The notes: generated by a model not told the origin, from the letters alone. Shown: positions 43,715 through 54,715, counted from the first letter of the stretch. The stretch: 64,000 nucleotides of DNA from Citrobacter sp. JGM124 (GCF_018257795.1 NZ_JAERJD010000009.1:124001-188000), one strand, 5' to 3'. Translations and numbers: made by a program.

Positions 43715-44794
43715 TTAGCCCTGTGATGCTTTGACGGGGCTTTCTTTATGTTTCAGTGACCCTGCTTTGGCAAGTTCTTTGATCAGCGGTAGCATAATTT
43801 TTACCGCATCATGAGAGCGTTTTGTAATCTGACCCGGTAACCATTTGTCCAGGTACTGAATATTATCCCGGGCAACTTGGTAACGTACCGTCCCTTCAGG
43901 GAACGCTTTACTACGGGGGCGCTGTTGATGCGACGAGTGTGAAACCCTGCCCGATTGTGTCGATTCTACGGATAGCACGGGAATACCAATGCTATCGAAT
44001 AACGCAACGTCCTGATAAAAATCATTCCCTTTTGACGCGGATGTTTCTGCTGCTGATTTTGTTGCGACAGGAATGGCGAACTGATGCGCTAAGGCCACAG
44101 CCCGGTCACGACCCAGTTTACGTACCGCATTGGGGGTTGACGCACTGCTGATAAAAGCCAGTTTGTCGCCGATGATCAAGCTGTCGAGGTTGATCACCAA
44201 CAGGGTATCTTTTTGCTCTTTTTTCGTCATACGCAGTAAGATGCTACGAGCCCCGGCGGCATCTATCTGTTTACCACTGGTTGCGATAAAACGGATACTG
44301 TAGCGCACGGGTATATTGCGTAGTTTTTCTGCCAGTTCCAGCATTACGCCTAAACCGGACGCATTATCGTCGACCCCTTGCAGAAATAATCCTCCCAAAT
44401 TGTCATTATTATTCTGATCACTCTGTGGGGTGTAAGTATCCAGATGGGCCATAATAATAATTTGCTGGGGCTCACTTCCCTGATGAAAAGCAATCACGCT
44501 ATTGCCTGTAACACTATGCCAGATTTGTTCACCATCGCTCTGGGCAAAGGGATAGCGGGCAGTAAACTGGCGAATATCACTCTGATAACCCCAGGCCTGA
44601 AATTGTTGTTTTACGTATTCAGCAGCCAGTAACTCTGCGGGGCTTCCTGTCATTCTTCCCGGAAAATGGCTGGCAATGTAACGAGTTTGTTGTTCCGCCA
44701 CTTGGCCTGTCTGGGGGAGTGGTGCTGAAACAGTGACTGCAGAGTATAGCCCCAGCGTCAGACAAAATAGCTGGCGGCGTACAGCGGAGAACAT
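43715..44794 (-). CDS. iap: Iap-like M28 peptidase homologue with degenerate active site
   Basis: This exported protein of 359 residues is like E. coli Iap (345), the aminopeptidase that makes alkaline phosphatase isozymes. A signal peptide (about 1-23) precedes the M28 fold. The metal motif IIIMAHLDTY (His117), the bridging segment GVDDNASGLGVMLELAE and LLVINLDSL (Asp204) are kept. The catalytic Glu-Glu pair, TSGEEEGKLGA in E. coli, is here TSGKQIDAAGA, and the final ligand segment WHDVRLDN of E. coli is RYQVARDN, with the His lost. The frame is intact, so I infer a non-peptidase or a gene under relaxed selection. It is convergent with cysH and divergent from cysD. Confidence 0.85.
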   Translation of the reverse strand: MFSAVRRQLFCLTLGLYSAVTVSAPLPQTGQVAEQQTRYIASHFPGRMTGSPAELLAAEYVKQQFQAWGYQSDIRQFTARYPFAQSDGEQIWHSVTGNSVIAFHQGSEPQQIIIMAHLDTYTPQSDQNNNDNLGGLFLQGVDDNASGLGVMLELAEKLRNIPVRYSIRFIATSGKQIDAAGARSILLRMTKKEQKDTLLVINLDSLIIGDKLAFISSASTPNAVRKLGRDRAVALAHQFAIPVATKSAAETSASKGNDFYQDVALFDSIGIPVLSVESTQSGRVSHSSHQQRPRSKAFPEGTVRYQVARDNIQYLDKWLPGQITKRSHDAVKIMLPLIKELAKAGSLKHKESPVKASQG

Positions 44795-45188
44795 AATCCA
44801 TCCTTCTCTTGATTCTTGATATCCACGAATTCAGTGTAAGCTGACCAATGTCTGCCCTCAGCGGATCCAGGCCCATCGCTTATGCCGCTCAATTGTTCTG
44901 AACTGAGCCGCAGCCGCTACTGAAGTATTGGCATACAGATATTTTTTAACTCATCTAGTATGAAACTGTGGTGATGGATAGCCAATGGTATTTAGCGTTA
45001 AACCTGAAGAAATGAGGCGGTTAAGCACAATTTGTTGTGAGCATTGTCATTTTGTTATTACTTTTTGGAACGACTCATTCCAAATAGTAATTTCATAACA
45101 AATCAATTAGCGACTTATAGTCCTGTTAGATCACATCTCAAACGGCTGACAAAGATCGGCTGTAATGTATTTCGCCTAAGGGAAGGTT
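44795..45188. promoter_or_regulatory. iap-cysD divergent control region
   Basis: About 390 bp without a gene. In E. coli a CRISPR array lies near iap; here I see no direct repeats or spacers. TATAGT at 45116-45121 may be the cysD -10 box. The A/T-rich stretch 45040-45110 is where CysB would be expected to bind, but no site can be called. Confidence 0.4.
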
Positions 45189-46097
45189 ATGGAACAAAAT
45201 CGACTTACTCACTTGCGACAGCTAGAAGCGGAGAGCATCCACATTATTCGCGAGGTTGCCGCTGAGTTCTCAAATCCGGTGATGATGTACTCGATCGGTA
45301 AAGACTCCTCGGTGATGTTGCATCTGGCACGTAAAGCATTCTATCCAGGCGCACTACCATTCCCCTTATTGCATGTTGATACCGGCTGGAAATTTCGTGA
45401 GATGTATGAGTTCCGGGATCGTACAGCTAAAGAGTATGGCTTCGAATTGATTGTTCATCGTAATCCAGAAGGCGTGGCAATGGGTATTAACCCTTTTGTT
45501 CACGGAAGTGCGAAACATACTGACATCATGAAAACGGAAGGGTTAAAACAGGCACTGAACAAGTATGGTTTTGATGCCGCATTTGGTGGTGCTCGTCGTG
45601 ATGAAGAAAAATCACGGGCCAAAGAACGTATTTACTCCTTTCGCGATCGTTTCCACCGCTGGGACCCTAAAAATCAGCGTCCTGAATTGTGGCATAACTA
45701 TAATGGCCAAATAAACAAAGGCGAAAGCATTCGGGTGTTTCCACTCTCTAACTGGACTGAACTTGATATCTGGCAGTATATCTACTTAGAAAATATCAAC
45801 ATCGTTCCTCTTTATTTGGCTGCCCCTCGCCCGATCATTGAGCGTGACGGCATGCTCATGATGGTGGATGACGAGCGCATCGATTTACAACCAGGCGAAG
45901 AGATACAACAGCGGATGGTTCGTTTCCGGACGTTAGGTTGCTGGCCGTTGACAGGGGCTGTGGAGTCGAGTGCGCAAACCCTGCCGTCGATTATCGAAGA
46001 AATGCTGGTGTCCACGACCAGCGAACGACAGGGTCGTGTTATCGACAGGGATCAAGCTGGCTCCATGGAGCTGAAAAAACGCCAGGGTTATTTCTAA
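45189..46097 (+). CDS. cysD: Sulfate adenylyltransferase subunit 2
   Basis: This catalytic subunit of ATP sulfurylase forms APS from ATP and sulfate together with the GTPase CysN. It has 302 residues, as in E. coli. The PP-loop is [15 protein letters not shown], and [17 protein letters not shown] is a further conserved motif. AAGGTT precedes the ATG. cysN begins 11 bp after the stop. Confidence 0.97.
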   Translation: MEQNRLTHLRQLEAESIHIIREVAAEFSNPVMMYSIGKDSSVMLHLARKAFYPGALPFPLLHVDTGWKFREMYEFRDRTAKEYGFELIVHRNPEGVAMGINPFVHGSAKHTDIMKTEGLKQALNKYGFDAAFGGARRDEEKSRAKERIYSFRDRFHRWDPKNQRPELWHNYNGQINKGESIRVFPLSNWTELDIWQYIYLENINIVPLYLAAPRPIIERDGMLMMVDDERIDLQPGEEIQQRMVRFRTLGCWPLTGAVESSAQTLPSIIEEMLVSTTSERQGRVIDRDQAGSMELKKRQGYF

Positions 46098-46108
46098 GGA
46101 ACCGTCAG

Positions 46109-47536
46109 ATGAATACAACTATTGCACAACAAATTGCGGAAGAGGGCGGTGTAGAAGCTTATTTACGCGCCCAGCAACATAAAAGCCTGCTGCGTTTTCT
46201 CACCTGTGGCAGTGTTGACGATGGAAAAAGTACGTTAATCGGTCGACTGTTGCACGATACTCGACAGATCTATGAAGATCAGCTCTCTTCACTGCAAACG
46301 GACAGTAAACGCCATGGGACACAAGGTGAAAAGCTGGACTTAGCATTGCTGGTCGATGGTTTGCAAGCTGAACGTGAACAGGGTATTACCATTGATGTTG
46401 CCTACCGTTATTTCTCCACGGAGAAACGTAAATTTATTATTGCGGATACACCAGGGCATGAGCAGTACACCCGCAATATGGCGACCGGTGCTTCCACTTG
46501 TGAGCTGGCTATCCTATTAATCGATGCCCGTAGGGGCGTTTTGGACCAGACTCGCCGTCATAGCTTTATCAGCACGTTACTGGGAATAAAGCACCTGGTT
46601 GTGGCAGTAAATAAAATGGATCTTGTTGATTTTAGTGAAGCGAGATTTGAACAAATAAAGAATGATTACCTGACCTTTGCGCAACAATTACCGTCGGATC
46701 TGGATATTCGTTTTGTTCCCCTTTCCGCCCTTGAAGGGGATAACGTTGCCAGTCAAAGTAGTGCGATGCCTTGGTATCACGGCCCAACATTGTTAAGCAT
46801 GCTGGAAACAGTAGAAGTGACACGCAATGTTGACCAGCAACCAATGCGCTTCCCGGTACAGTATGTGAATCGCCCGAATCTCGATTTTCGTGGTTATGCC
46901 GGGACACTGGCATCCGGTACCGTTTATGTCGGGCAGCGGGTGAAAGTTCTGCCATCAGGGGTGGAATCGACCATAGCCAGCATTGTTACCTTCGATGGCG
47001 CACTGGATAATGCCATTGCCGGTGAGGCTATTACCTTGGTACTGGCTGATGAAGTAGATATCAGCCGGGGGGATCTGCTGGTGGATGCCGAACAGCAACT
47101 CACCGCGGTACAGCGTGCGAAGGTCGATGTGGTATGGATGGCAGAGCAACCACTCCAGCCAGGACAACGCTATGACATCAAAATTTCAGGTAAAAAAACC
47201 CGGGCTTATGTGGATGCCATTCATCACCAGGTTGAGATCAACTCCTTGGATCATCTTGAGACTGAAAGCCTGCCACTCAATGGTATTGGGCTGGTCAGCC
47301 TGACTTTTGATGAGCCCCTTGTGTTGGATACCTATCAGCAAAACCCGGTCACTGGCGGGCTTATTTTTATTGATCGTCTGAGTAACGTCACCGTGGGTGC
47401 CGGGCTCGTGCGTGAGCCATTACAACATGAACCGCAGATTCCGACGGAATTTAGTGCCTTTGAACTTGAACTCAATGCATTAGTCCGCCGTCACTTCCCA
47501 CACTGGAATGCACGTGATCTGCTGGGAGGGAAATAA
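46109..47536 (+). CDS. cysN: Sulfate adenylyltransferase subunit 1 (GTPase)
   Basis: This EF-Tu-like GTPase drives APS formation by CysD. I chose the ATG at 46109 ([14 protein letters not shown]) because it gives 475 residues, as in E. coli, and lies just past cysD; the open frame extends upstream inside cysD but is not used. GTPase motifs are [12 protein letters not shown] (G1), [11 protein letters not shown] (G3) and NKMDLVD (G4), followed by two beta-barrel domains. cysC overlaps the stop. Confidence 0.97.
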   Translation: MNTTIAQQIAEEGGVEAYLRAQQHKSLLRFLTCGSVDDGKSTLIGRLLHDTRQIYEDQLSSLQTDSKRHGTQGEKLDLALLVDGLQAEREQGITIDVAYRYFSTEKRKFIIADTPGHEQYTRNMATGASTCELAILLIDARRGVLDQTRRHSFISTLLGIKHLVVAVNKMDLVDFSEARFEQIKNDYLTFAQQLPSDLDIRFVPLSALEGDNVASQSSAMPWYHGPTLLSMLETVEVTRNVDQQPMRFPVQYVNRPNLDFRGYAGTLASGTVYVGQRVKVLPSGVESTIASIVTFDGALDNAIAGEAITLVLADEVDISRGDLLVDAEQQLTAVQRAKVDVVWMAEQPLQPGQRYDIKISGKKTRAYVDAIHHQVEINSLDHLETESLPLNGIGLVSLTFDEPLVLDTYQQNPVTGGLIFIDRLSNVTVGAGLVREPLQHEPQIPTEFSAFELELNALVRRHFPHWNARDLLGGK

Positions 47537-48141
47537 TGGCTGACCATGACGATAACGTGGTGTGGCATGCCCACCCCGTTACCCAGGCCCAGCGTGAAGA
47601 ACTGCACCGACATCGTGGCGCGGTGCTGTGGTTTACTGGGCTGTCGGGGTCGGGGAAATCCACCGTGGCGGGTGCGTTGGAAACCGCATTACATGCTCAG
47701 GGTATCAGTACCTATTTATTAGATGGGGATAATATTCGTCACGGTCTGTGTCGCGACCTGGGCTTTAGTGAGGCAGACCGCAGGGAGAATATTCGTCGAG
47801 TGGGTGAGGTGGCAAAGTTAATGGTCGATGCGGGACTGGTCGTACTCACGGCTTTTATCTCACCTTACCGTGAAGAAAGACAGTTTGTCCGTGAGCTTAT
47901 TGGTGAGTCCTGCTTTTGCGAAATATTTGTTGATACGCCACTGGATATCTGTGAAGCGAGAGATCCAAAAGGTCTTTATAAAAAGGCACGAGCTGGTGAA
48001 TTAGCAAATTTTACCGGGATTGATTCGGCCTATGAGGTCCCTGTTAACCCTGAATTACGCCTTGCTGGTGAACAATTAGTAACAAATTTAGTGACTCAAA
48101 CATTAGACCTGTTACGTGGTAAGGATATTATCAATCTCTGA
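47536..48141 (+). CDS. cysC: Adenylylsulfate kinase
   Basis: This enzyme phosphorylates APS to PAPS, the substrate of CysH. It has 201 residues, as in E. coli. The Walker A motif is [29 protein letters not shown] binds APS, and [18 protein letters not shown] is a conserved lid-region segment. It overlaps cysN (TAATG), completing cysDNC. Confidence 0.97.
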   Translation: MADHDDNVVWHAHPVTQAQREELHRHRGAVLWFTGLSGSGKSTVAGALETALHAQGISTYLLDGDNIRHGLCRDLGFSEADRRENIRRVGEVAKLMVDAGLVVLTAFISPYREERQFVRELIGESCFCEIFVDTPLDICEARDPKGLYKKARAGELANFTGIDSAYEVPVNPELRLAGEQLVTNLVTQTLDLLRGKDIINL

Positions 48142-48150
48142 ATCCTATCT

Positions 48151-48167
48151 GGAGGCATAATGCCTCC
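48151..48167 (+). other. Hairpin after cysC
   Basis: GGAGGCA and TGCCTCC form a 7-bp stem with a 3-nt loop, ten bases after the cysC stop. There is no T-run, so it may be an mRNA stabiliser or a Rho-associated end. Confidence 0.4.
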
Positions 48168-48191
48168 GGACATCAGAGTTACGAATACGTT

Positions 48192-48515
48192 ATGCGCAAC
48201 AGCTCGAACTATTTCATTTCGCTGGCTGATTCAAGGGCTACGCCTGAGGAGACAGCCTGGTCACTGCCCGGTGCCGTTATTGGCTTTTTATCGTGGCTGT
48301 TGGCGCTTGGTATGCCATTTTTAATCTATGGTCTTAATACCCTGTTTTTCTTCCTCTACACATGGCCATTCTTTCTGGCACTCATGCCCTTGTCTGTGAT
48401 TATCGGTATTGCAATGCACTCCTTGTTACATGGCCGGCTAATCCTCAGCTCTCTGGCAACACTCCTGCTTGTGTCCCTGATGTTTGGCGTATTGTTAATG
48501 TGGTTATTAGTCTGA
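48192..48515 (+). CDS. ygbE: DUF3561 inner-membrane protein YgbE
   Basis: This 107-residue protein has about three hydrophobic segments. TWSLPGAV-type start and LFFFLYTWPFFLALMPL match E. coli YgbE. The function is unknown. It lies between cysDNC and ftsB as in E. coli. Confidence 0.9.
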   Translation: MRNSSNYFISLADSRATPEETAWSLPGAVIGFLSWLLALGMPFLIYGLNTLFFFLYTWPFFLALMPLSVIIGIAMHSLLHGRLILSSLATLLLVSLMFGVLLMWLLV

Positions 48516-48698
48516 TCGCCAATCTGAAACATCTGTCCTGGTCTACTATTTATCGCAAGCCATCAGTGAAATGTGCGGCAAACGCGCATCACGTCGTGTT
48601 ATGTGATAAATTTCACCGCTGTATAGCGGGCATCCTTGTTCCCGTAGCAAATTCAATAACGAGTTATGGGATGATTGTGCCGTGTTTCAGGGGGCTGG

Positions 48699-49019
48699 AT
48701 GGGTAAACTAACGCTACTGTTGCTCTGTATTCTGGGCTGGCTCCAGTATTCGCTGTGGTTCGGTAAAAACGGTATCAATGATTACACCCGGATCAGTGCC
48801 GATGTTACGGTACAGCAGGCGACCAATGCCAAGTTAAAATCACGTAATGATCAGCTGTTTGCTGAAATCGACGATCTTAACGGTGGGCAAGAGGCCATTG
48901 AAGAACGCGCTCGTAACGAACTCAGCATGATTAAACCGGGTGAAAGTTTCTACCGTCTGGTTCCTGATGCCTCTAAGCGTGCCCCGAACAACACGGGGAC
49001 TGGGCAAAATAATCGATAA
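48699..49019 (+). CDS. ftsB: Cell division protein FtsB
   Basis: This bitopic divisome protein forms the FtsQBL complex. I chose the ATG at 48699 ([20 protein letters not shown]), giving 106 residues (103 in E. coli). The N-terminal transmembrane helix is followed by a periplasmic coiled coil (about 30-70) and the conserved [20 protein letters not shown] and FYRLVPD segments. The long heptad region and the GQNNR tail are kept. Confidence 0.96.
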   Translation: MGKLTLLLLCILGWLQYSLWFGKNGINDYTRISADVTVQQATNAKLKSRNDQLFAEIDDLNGGQEAIEERARNELSMIKPGESFYRLVPDASKRAPNNTGTGQNNR

Positions 49020-49038
49020 CACTCTACAAGAGAAAGGC

Positions 49039-49749
49039 ATGTGTAACTCCTCTTCGGACGTTATCGCCGTAGTACCGGCTGCTGGTATCGGTAGCCGTAT
49101 GCAGGCGGAATGTCCTAAGCAGTACCTAAAAATAGGCGAGCAGACCATTCTTGAGCACGCCGTTGCCAGCCTGCTGGCGCACCCTCGTATTCGTCAGGTG
49201 CTCGTGGCTATCAGCCCGGACGATCAGTATTTTACATCTCTACCTCTTGCTCAGAACCCGCGTGTTACCACGGTGACAGGGGGGGGAATGCGTGCCGAAT
49301 CAGTATTGGCAGGTCTGCAGGCGGTGAATAATGCCGAATGGGTGTTAGTACATGATGCCGCTCGTCCTTGTTTACATCCTGATGATCTGGTGCGTTTACT
49401 GGCAATCACCCCCAGTAGCAAAATCGGAGGCATTCTGGCGACCCCGGTGCGTGATACCATGAAACGCAGTGAACCCGGAGCGCCACTTATCGCTCACACG
49501 GTGGAGCGAGATGATTTATGGCATGCTCTTACCCCACAGCTGTTTCCGCTGGAACTACTACGTAGCTGTTTACTACGGGCATTGAATGAGGGCGCAACAA
49601 TTACTGACGAAGCTTCAGCCCTGGAATATTGTGGTTTTCATCCTCAGTTAATCAGTGCGCGTGCTGATAACATTAAGGTGACTCGCCCCGAAGACCTTGC
49701 TTTGGCGGAATTTTATCTTACGCGGTTAACCCAAACGGAGAATGTGTAA
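49039..49749 (+). CDS. ispD: 2-C-methyl-D-erythritol 4-phosphate cytidylyltransferase
   Basis: This MEP-pathway enzyme couples MEP to CTP. I chose the ATG at 49039, preceded by AGAAAGG, over a longer frame that runs into ftsB; it gives 236 residues, as in E. coli. [20 protein letters not shown] is the CTP-binding loop, [11 protein letters not shown] and [17 protein letters not shown] are further active-site motifs. ispF follows with a one-base overlap. Confidence 0.96.
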   Translation: MCNSSSDVIAVVPAAGIGSRMQAECPKQYLKIGEQTILEHAVASLLAHPRIRQVLVAISPDDQYFTSLPLAQNPRVTTVTGGGMRAESVLAGLQAVNNAEWVLVHDAARPCLHPDDLVRLLAITPSSKIGGILATPVRDTMKRSEPGAPLIAHTVERDDLWHALTPQLFPLELLRSCLLRALNEGATITDEASALEYCGFHPQLISARADNIKVTRPEDLALAEFYLTRLTQTENV

Positions 49750-50228
49750 TGCGTATCGGACATGGCTTTGATGTTCATGCTTTTGGCGGCGAAGGCCCTA
49801 TTGTGATGGGGGGCGTTCGTATTCCCTATGAAAAAGGGTTACTGGCCCATTCCGATGGTGATGTCGTTCTGCATGCCTTGACCGATGCCTTACTGGGTGC
49901 CGCTGCCTTAGGGGATATTGGTAAACTTTTCCCTGATACTGATGATGCCTACAAAGGTGCAGATAGCCGCGAATTGCTACGGGAAGCATGGCGTCGTATC
50001 CAGGCTTGCGGCTACACTTTAGGAAACGTGGATATCACGATAATTGCCCAGTCCCCTAAAATGGCTCCGCATATTCCCCAAATGCGTATTTTTATTGCTG
50101 AAGACCTGGGTTGTCATATGGATGATGTTAACGTCAAGGCCACCACCAGTGAAAAGCTGGGGTTTACTGGTCGTGGTGAAGGTATCGCTTGTGCCGCCGT
50201 CGCGTTATTACAGAAGGCTCGTCCCTGA
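49749..50228 (+). CDS. ispF: 2-C-methyl-D-erythritol 2,4-cyclodiphosphate synthase
   Basis: This trimeric zinc enzyme forms the cyclodiphosphate in isoprenoid synthesis. It has 159 residues, as in E. coli. Metal ligands lie in [12 protein letters not shown] and [18 protein letters not shown], and [18 protein letters not shown] is the C-terminal motif. It is translationally coupled to ispD and to truD (TGATG). Confidence 0.97.
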   Translation: MRIGHGFDVHAFGGEGPIVMGGVRIPYEKGLLAHSDGDVVLHALTDALLGAAALGDIGKLFPDTDDAYKGADSRELLREAWRRIQACGYTLGNVDITIIAQSPKMAPHIPQMRIFIAEDLGCHMDDVNVKATTSEKLGFTGRGEGIACAAVALLQKARP

Positions 50229-51274
50229 TGGATATGCAAAACCTGACCTGGCTTCACGAAAAGCCTGTGGGGAATGGTGTTATTAAAGCCAGCCCGGAAG
50301 ACTTTATTGTTACTGAAGATTTAGGCTTTGCGCCTGATGGTGATGGCGAGCATCTGCTGTTGCGAATCCGTAAAACAGGTTGCAATACACGCTTTGTTGC
50401 TGATGCCCTGGCTAAATTTCTCAAAGTTCCCCCTCGTGAAGTCAGTTTTGCTGGTCAGAAAGATCGGCATGCGATAACTGAGCAGTGGTTTTGTGTGCGG
50501 TTGCCTGGTAAAGAGATGCCGGATATGCGCCCCTTTACGCTTGAGGGATGTGAAGTTCTGGAATATGCCCGTCATCGCCGTAAACTCCGCCTGGGAGTGC
50601 TAAAAGGAAATTACTTTAAGCTTGTACTGCGTGATATCAGTGATGGTTATGATGCGGAAATTCGCTTACAGGCCGTTGCTAAGGTAGGGGTTCCCAATTA
50701 TTTTGGTAGCCAGCGTTTTGGTATTAATGGCAGTAACCTGCTTCAGGCACAACGCTGGGCACAAAGTAATGCTCCACTACGGGACAGAAGCAAACGTAGT
50801 TTTTGGTTATCTGCTGCCCGTAGTGCTCTGTTTAACCAAATTGTCAGTACCAGACTGGCAGAAAAAGAGATTAATCAGATTATCGTGGGTGATGCTTTAC
50901 AACTGGCTGGCCGTGGTAGCTGGTTTGTTGCAACGGCAGAAGAACATGACACACTGCAGGCTCGTGTCGATCATGAAGAGCTATTAATCACCGCTGCATT
51001 ACCTGGTGATGGCGAATGGGGGACACAAGGCGAAGCACTGGCATTCGAGCAGGCTTGTGTGGCGGAAGAACAGATACTGTCAGGTTTGTTAAAACGTGAG
51101 CGTGTTGAAGCTGCGCGCCGGGCTATGCTGGTAAAACCTCAGCATTTCACCTGGCACTGGCAAGGGGATACGGTTGTTGAGCTTAAATTCTGGTTACCTG
51201 CAGGGAGTTTTGCCACGAGCCTGGTACGCGAGGTTATTAACACTGGTGGTGAAGAAAATAACATCTCGGAGTAG
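50228..51274 (+). CDS. truD: tRNA pseudouridine(13) synthase TruD
   Basis: This enzyme makes pseudouridine 13 in tRNA-Glu. I chose the ATG at 50228, overlapping the ispF stop, giving 348 residues (349 in E. coli). The catalytic aspartate is in [14 protein letters not shown], with [13 protein letters not shown] and [17 protein letters not shown] as family motifs. In E. coli the stop overlaps surE; here a 709-bp gap follows. Confidence 0.96.
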   Translation: MDMQNLTWLHEKPVGNGVIKASPEDFIVTEDLGFAPDGDGEHLLLRIRKTGCNTRFVADALAKFLKVPPREVSFAGQKDRHAITEQWFCVRLPGKEMPDMRPFTLEGCEVLEYARHRRKLRLGVLKGNYFKLVLRDISDGYDAEIRLQAVAKVGVPNYFGSQRFGINGSNLLQAQRWAQSNAPLRDRSKRSFWLSAARSALFNQIVSTRLAEKEINQIIVGDALQLAGRGSWFVATAEEHDTLQARVDHEELLITAALPGDGEWGTQGEALAFEQACVAEEQILSGLLKRERVEAARRAMLVKPQHFTWHWQGDTVVELKFWLPAGSFATSLVREVINTGGEENNISE

Positions 51275-51983
51275 TGTATCTTTGAGGGATGAAGCCCACC
51301 TTCATTAAGCAGGTAGTCATTTTTTAAAGGGCTATCTGCCCCTGCTTTTCTCGCCTGAAGTAACCAGCTCCCGGTACATCAACACCGGACTGGCATCAAT
51401 CTCTGGTATTAAAGACGGGTATGATGGCGTGTCTCACCGCAGGTGAAACGACACGTTGTTAACCCGTAGAACTCCACATGTCCAAGTATGTATCCATGGC
51501 CTGTTTTTCTCGTTCTTTTTACTGACAGATACTTTATTTCAACGTGATCGTATTGAGCTTGTGGATAGTATTGGTTAAGTATCATCTGGATAGTGACGCT
51601 CAACGTATTCCGCACCGGTGGGCAGTATATTGGCTTATCATGGAGATAACCGGGGTTATTCATTAATGATTTCCATGCCACAGAGGATGAATGAAGATGT
51701 TACGGGATCACCACCAGGTTGGGGGGGCGCAGTCTTATTAAGCCCTGTTTGTCTGGCTGATGATGGTATCTGATGGCACCAGTACAGGGTAAGGTATTGA
51801 TGCCCAAAACCGAGCGCCTCTGTACTGGCGGTCATGCATGTTGTGCTAGAATCTTCTGTCAGCAGCCAGTGTTTACATTACCATCACGTTATCCTGTGGG
51901 GATAAGTGAACGCGCTTTTAGACAGGACAATAATTAGAACAATAATAGTAATTATTTATTTAAAACAATGGGATGTTGTTTCG
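51275..51983. other. Accessory interval between truD and surE
   Basis: This 709-bp stretch separates two genes that overlap in E. coli. It contains a possible 90-residue minus-strand frame (51409-51681), an inverted repeat of CCAGTACAG (51779-51787) and CTGTACTGG (51820-51828), and a TTATCC/GGATAA hairpin just ahead of surE (51889-51905). No transposase remnant is recognisable. Confidence 0.55.
51409..51681 (-). CDS. Unrecognised small reading frame between truD and surE
   Basis: The frame starts at a GTG at 51681 and encodes 90 residues: a start of MAWKSLMNNPGYLHDKP, a middle with VTIQMILNQYYPQAQYDHVE, and a C-terminal part with four cysteines overall and GLTTCRFTCGETRHH. It has no signal peptide, and no obvious ribosome site precedes it. 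It could be a decayed piece of a longer gene. I do not recognise the family. Confidence 0.3.
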   Translation of the reverse strand: MAWKSLMNNPGYLHDKPIYCPPVRNTLSVTIQMILNQYYPQAQYDHVEIKYLSVKRTRKTGHGYILGHVEFYGLTTCRFTCGETRHHTRL

Positions 51984-52745
51984 ATGAGAATTTTGCTGAG
52001 TAACGATGACGGTGTGTATGCACCAGGTATTCAGATATTAGCTAACGCATTACGGGAATTTTCTGAAGTACAGGTTATAGCGCCGGACAGAAACCGGAGT
52101 GGTGCTTCTAACGCATTAACGCTTGAGTCGCCCTTACGCACTTCGACCCTGGCAAACGGTGACATATCCGTCCAGATGGGAACTCCAACGGATTGTGTCT
52201 ATCTTGGGGTTAATGCCCTGATGCGACCAGGGCCAGATATTGTGATTTCAGGCATCAATGCGGGGCCTAATCTGGGGGATGATGTCATCTATTCCGGAAC
52301 GGTTGCTGCGGCGATGGAAGGCCGCCATCTGGGCTTACCAGCCCTGGCTGTGTCTCTTAATGGACATCAATATTATGAAACGGCCGCAGCGATTACCTGT
52401 CTTCTGTTACGGGCATTAGTACGCGAACCCCTGCGTACTGGGCGGATTCTTAATATTAATGTCCCTGATTTACCACTTGAGAGAATTAAAGGTATTCGCG
52501 TTACTCGTTGCGGTAGTCGCCATCCTGCGGATCAGGTTATTGCGCAGCAGGACCCTCGTGGTCATACAGTTTACTGGATTGGTCCACCAGGAGAGCAGCT
52601 CGATGCGGCGCCAGATACTGATTTTGCCGCAATAGATGAGGGATATGTATCAGTGACCCCGCTTCATGTTGATCTCACTGCACACCGAGCTCATGAAGTG
52701 GTTAGTGCCTGGCTGGTGAAAGCCGGAGTAGAACATCAATGGTAA
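51984..52745 (+). CDS. surE: 5'/3'-nucleotidase SurE
   Basis: This metal-dependent nucleotidase and exopolyphosphatase is a stationary-phase survival protein. I chose the ATG at 51984 ([15 protein letters not shown]), giving 253 residues, as in E. coli; a 26-codon upstream extension of the frame is unlikely. Asp8 and Asp9 in SNDDG and [22 protein letters not shown] form the metal site. It overlaps pcm by seven bases. Confidence 0.96.
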   Translation: MRILLSNDDGVYAPGIQILANALREFSEVQVIAPDRNRSGASNALTLESPLRTSTLANGDISVQMGTPTDCVYLGVNALMRPGPDIVISGINAGPNLGDDVIYSGTVAAAMEGRHLGLPALAVSLNGHQYYETAAAITCLLLRALVREPLRTGRILNINVPDLPLERIKGIRVTRCGSRHPADQVIAQQDPRGHTVYWIGPPGEQLDAAPDTDFAAIDEGYVSVTPLHVDLTAHRAHEVVSAWLVKAGVEHQW

Positions 52746-53365
52746 GTCGTCGTGTACAAACGCTTCTTGAACAGTTACGTGTTCAGGGAATTAAGAATGA
52801 GCAAGTGTTGGCTGCTTTGACAGAAGTGCCACGAGAGATGTTTGTCGATGAAGCCTTTGAACATAAAGTTTGGGAAAATACCGCCTTACCCATTGGTTCT
52901 GGCCAGACAATCTCTCAGCCTTATATGGTTGCACGGATGACCGAGCTATTGGCACTGACGCCCCAGTCAAAAGTGCTGGAGATTGGTACAGGATCTGGCT
53001 ACCAGACCGCGATACTGGCGAATTTAGTTGAACATGTGTGTTCAGTTGAACGGATTAAGAGTCTACAGTGGCAAGCCAGACGTCGTTTGAAACAGCTTGA
53101 TTTACATAATATTTCCACACGGCATGGTGATGGCTGGGAAGGGTGGAAAGCAAAAGCTCCGTTTGATGCCATCATCGTTACAGCAGCACCTTCAGAAATA
53201 CCTGTCGCGTTACTGGAACAACTCACCGATGGCGGTATTATGGTGCTGCCTGTTGGAGAAGAACAGCAGGTACTGAAACGTATCCGCCGCCAGGGAGGGG
53301 ATTTTTTAGTTGAAACGATAGAGGCCGTGCGTTTTGTTCCCTTAATCCGTGGTGAGTTATCATAA
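52739..53365 (+). CDS. pcm: Protein-L-isoaspartate O-methyltransferase
   Basis: This enzyme repairs isoaspartyl residues in aged proteins with SAM. It has 208 residues, as in E. coli. SAM motifs are [18 protein letters not shown] and [13 protein letters not shown], and [16 protein letters not shown] binds substrate. It overlaps surE, and nlpD-rpoS follows after 237 bp. Confidence 0.97.
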   Translation: MVSRRVQTLLEQLRVQGIKNEQVLAALTEVPREMFVDEAFEHKVWENTALPIGSGQTISQPYMVARMTELLALTPQSKVLEIGTGSGYQTAILANLVEHVCSVERIKSLQWQARRRLKQLDLHNISTRHGDGWEGWKAKAPFDAIIVTAAPSEIPVALLEQLTDGGIMVLPVGEEQQVLKRIRRQGGDFLVETIEAVRFVPLIRGELS

Positions 53366-53602
53366 GCGCTTAATAGCAAAACCACAGGTCGACTTGATTA
53401 GGTATTATTTAGAAATAACTGGCATTTTTTTTCTTTGTTTTTATATAGTATTTTCATGTGGATATATCGACAATGGTCCAGGGTTTTGACAAGTACAGAT
53501 CTTTGCGTGTCGATGTGTATAGACAGACCATTTAATTTGGCTAACATCTAAGTGGCCTGAAGTGTGACGGGCATATGCCATTGTTTTTATTTTGGGGGAT
53601 AC

Positions 53603-54715
53603 ATGAGCGCAGGAAGCCCAACTTTTTCTTTACGCCGGGTAGCGATGTTAACACTTGGGAGCCTGTGGTTAGTCGGGTGTTCCAGTAATAACTCACAAGC
53701 GCCAATTAGCTCTGTTGGGGATAATAGTAGTCAGACGGGATCATCCAGAGGTAGCCTGTTGGTCACCAAACCCCCGACGATGACATCCACCGTGCCAGCG
53801 CATCCTCAGATACAGTCAGTACAACAACCTGTTGTGCAGACTCAGGCTGCACCGACTGTCTCCTCTGAGCCAGTTCAGACGCAAAATGGGCGTATCGTTT
53901 ATAACCGCCAGTATGGCAACATCCCTAAGGGAAGTTATGCTGGTGGCAACACATATAGTGTGAAACGCGGAGATACCCTTTTTTATATCGCCTGGATAAC
54001 TGGGAACGATTTCCGTGATCTTGCACAACGTAACAATATCTCTGCGCCTTATAATCTTGAGGTCGGTCAAACGTTACATGTTGTAAACTCATCCGGCGTT
54101 CCTATTACTGGTGGGAATGCGATCACCGCAGCAGACAGCCGTGAACAACAGGCAATCAAGCCTTCTGTGCAAAATAACAGCACAGCAGTTGCGTCCAGAA
54201 CAACAATTACGTATTCTGAGGATTCAGGCGAAGATAAAACTAACACGTTGTCGTCAGGTAATGGTTCATTGAACCGTCCAGTTACGGCGCCAGCGGTCAG
54301 TAATACCGAACCGACCGTCAGTAGTACTTCAAATAGTGCACCGATTTCATCGTGGCGCTGGCCTACTGAAGGTAAAGTTATTGAAACCTTTGCTGCCACC
54401 GAAGGGGGTAATAAAGGGATCGATATTGCAGGCAGTAGTGGACAGGCTATTGTCGCGACCGCCCCTGGCCGCGTTGTATATGCCGGTAACGCACTGCGCG
54501 GTTACGGTAATCTAATTATCATAAAACACAATGATGATTACCTGAGTGCCTACGCCCATAATGATAAAATGCTGGTCCGGGAACAAGAGGACATCAAGGC
54601 GGGGCAGAAAATTGCTACCATGGGTAGCACCGGAACCAGTTCTACACGTTTGCATTTTGAAATTCGTTACAAGGGGAAATCCGTAAACCCGTTGCGTTAT
54701 TTACCGCAACGATGA
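53603..54715 (+). CDS. nlpD: Murein hydrolase activator NlpD
   Basis: This outer-membrane lipoprotein activates the amidase AmiC at the septum. I chose the ATG at 53603 ([12 protein letters not shown]), giving 370 residues. The lipobox is LVGC. A Ser/Thr/Pro/Gln-rich linker is followed by LysM (about 115-165, [19 protein letters not shown]) and a C-terminal M23-like LytM domain ([30 protein letters not shown]) that lacks the full catalytic His/Asp set, as normal for NlpD. In E. coli the main rpoS promoter lies inside nlpD; the same is likely here. Confidence 0.96.
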   Translation: MSAGSPTFSLRRVAMLTLGSLWLVGCSSNNSQAPISSVGDNSSQTGSSRGSLLVTKPPTMTSTVPAHPQIQSVQQPVVQTQAAPTVSSEPVQTQNGRIVYNRQYGNIPKGSYAGGNTYSVKRGDTLFYIAWITGNDFRDLAQRNNISAPYNLEVGQTLHVVNSSGVPITGGNAITAADSREQQAIKPSVQNNSTAVASRTTITYSEDSGEDKTNTLSSGNGSLNRPVTAPAVSNTEPTVSSTSNSAPISSWRWPTEGKVIETFAATEGGNKGIDIAGSSGQAIVATAPGRVVYAGNALRGYGNLIIIKHNDDYLSAYAHNDKMLVREQEDIKAGQKIATMGSTGTSSTRLHFEIRYKGKSVNPLRYLPQR

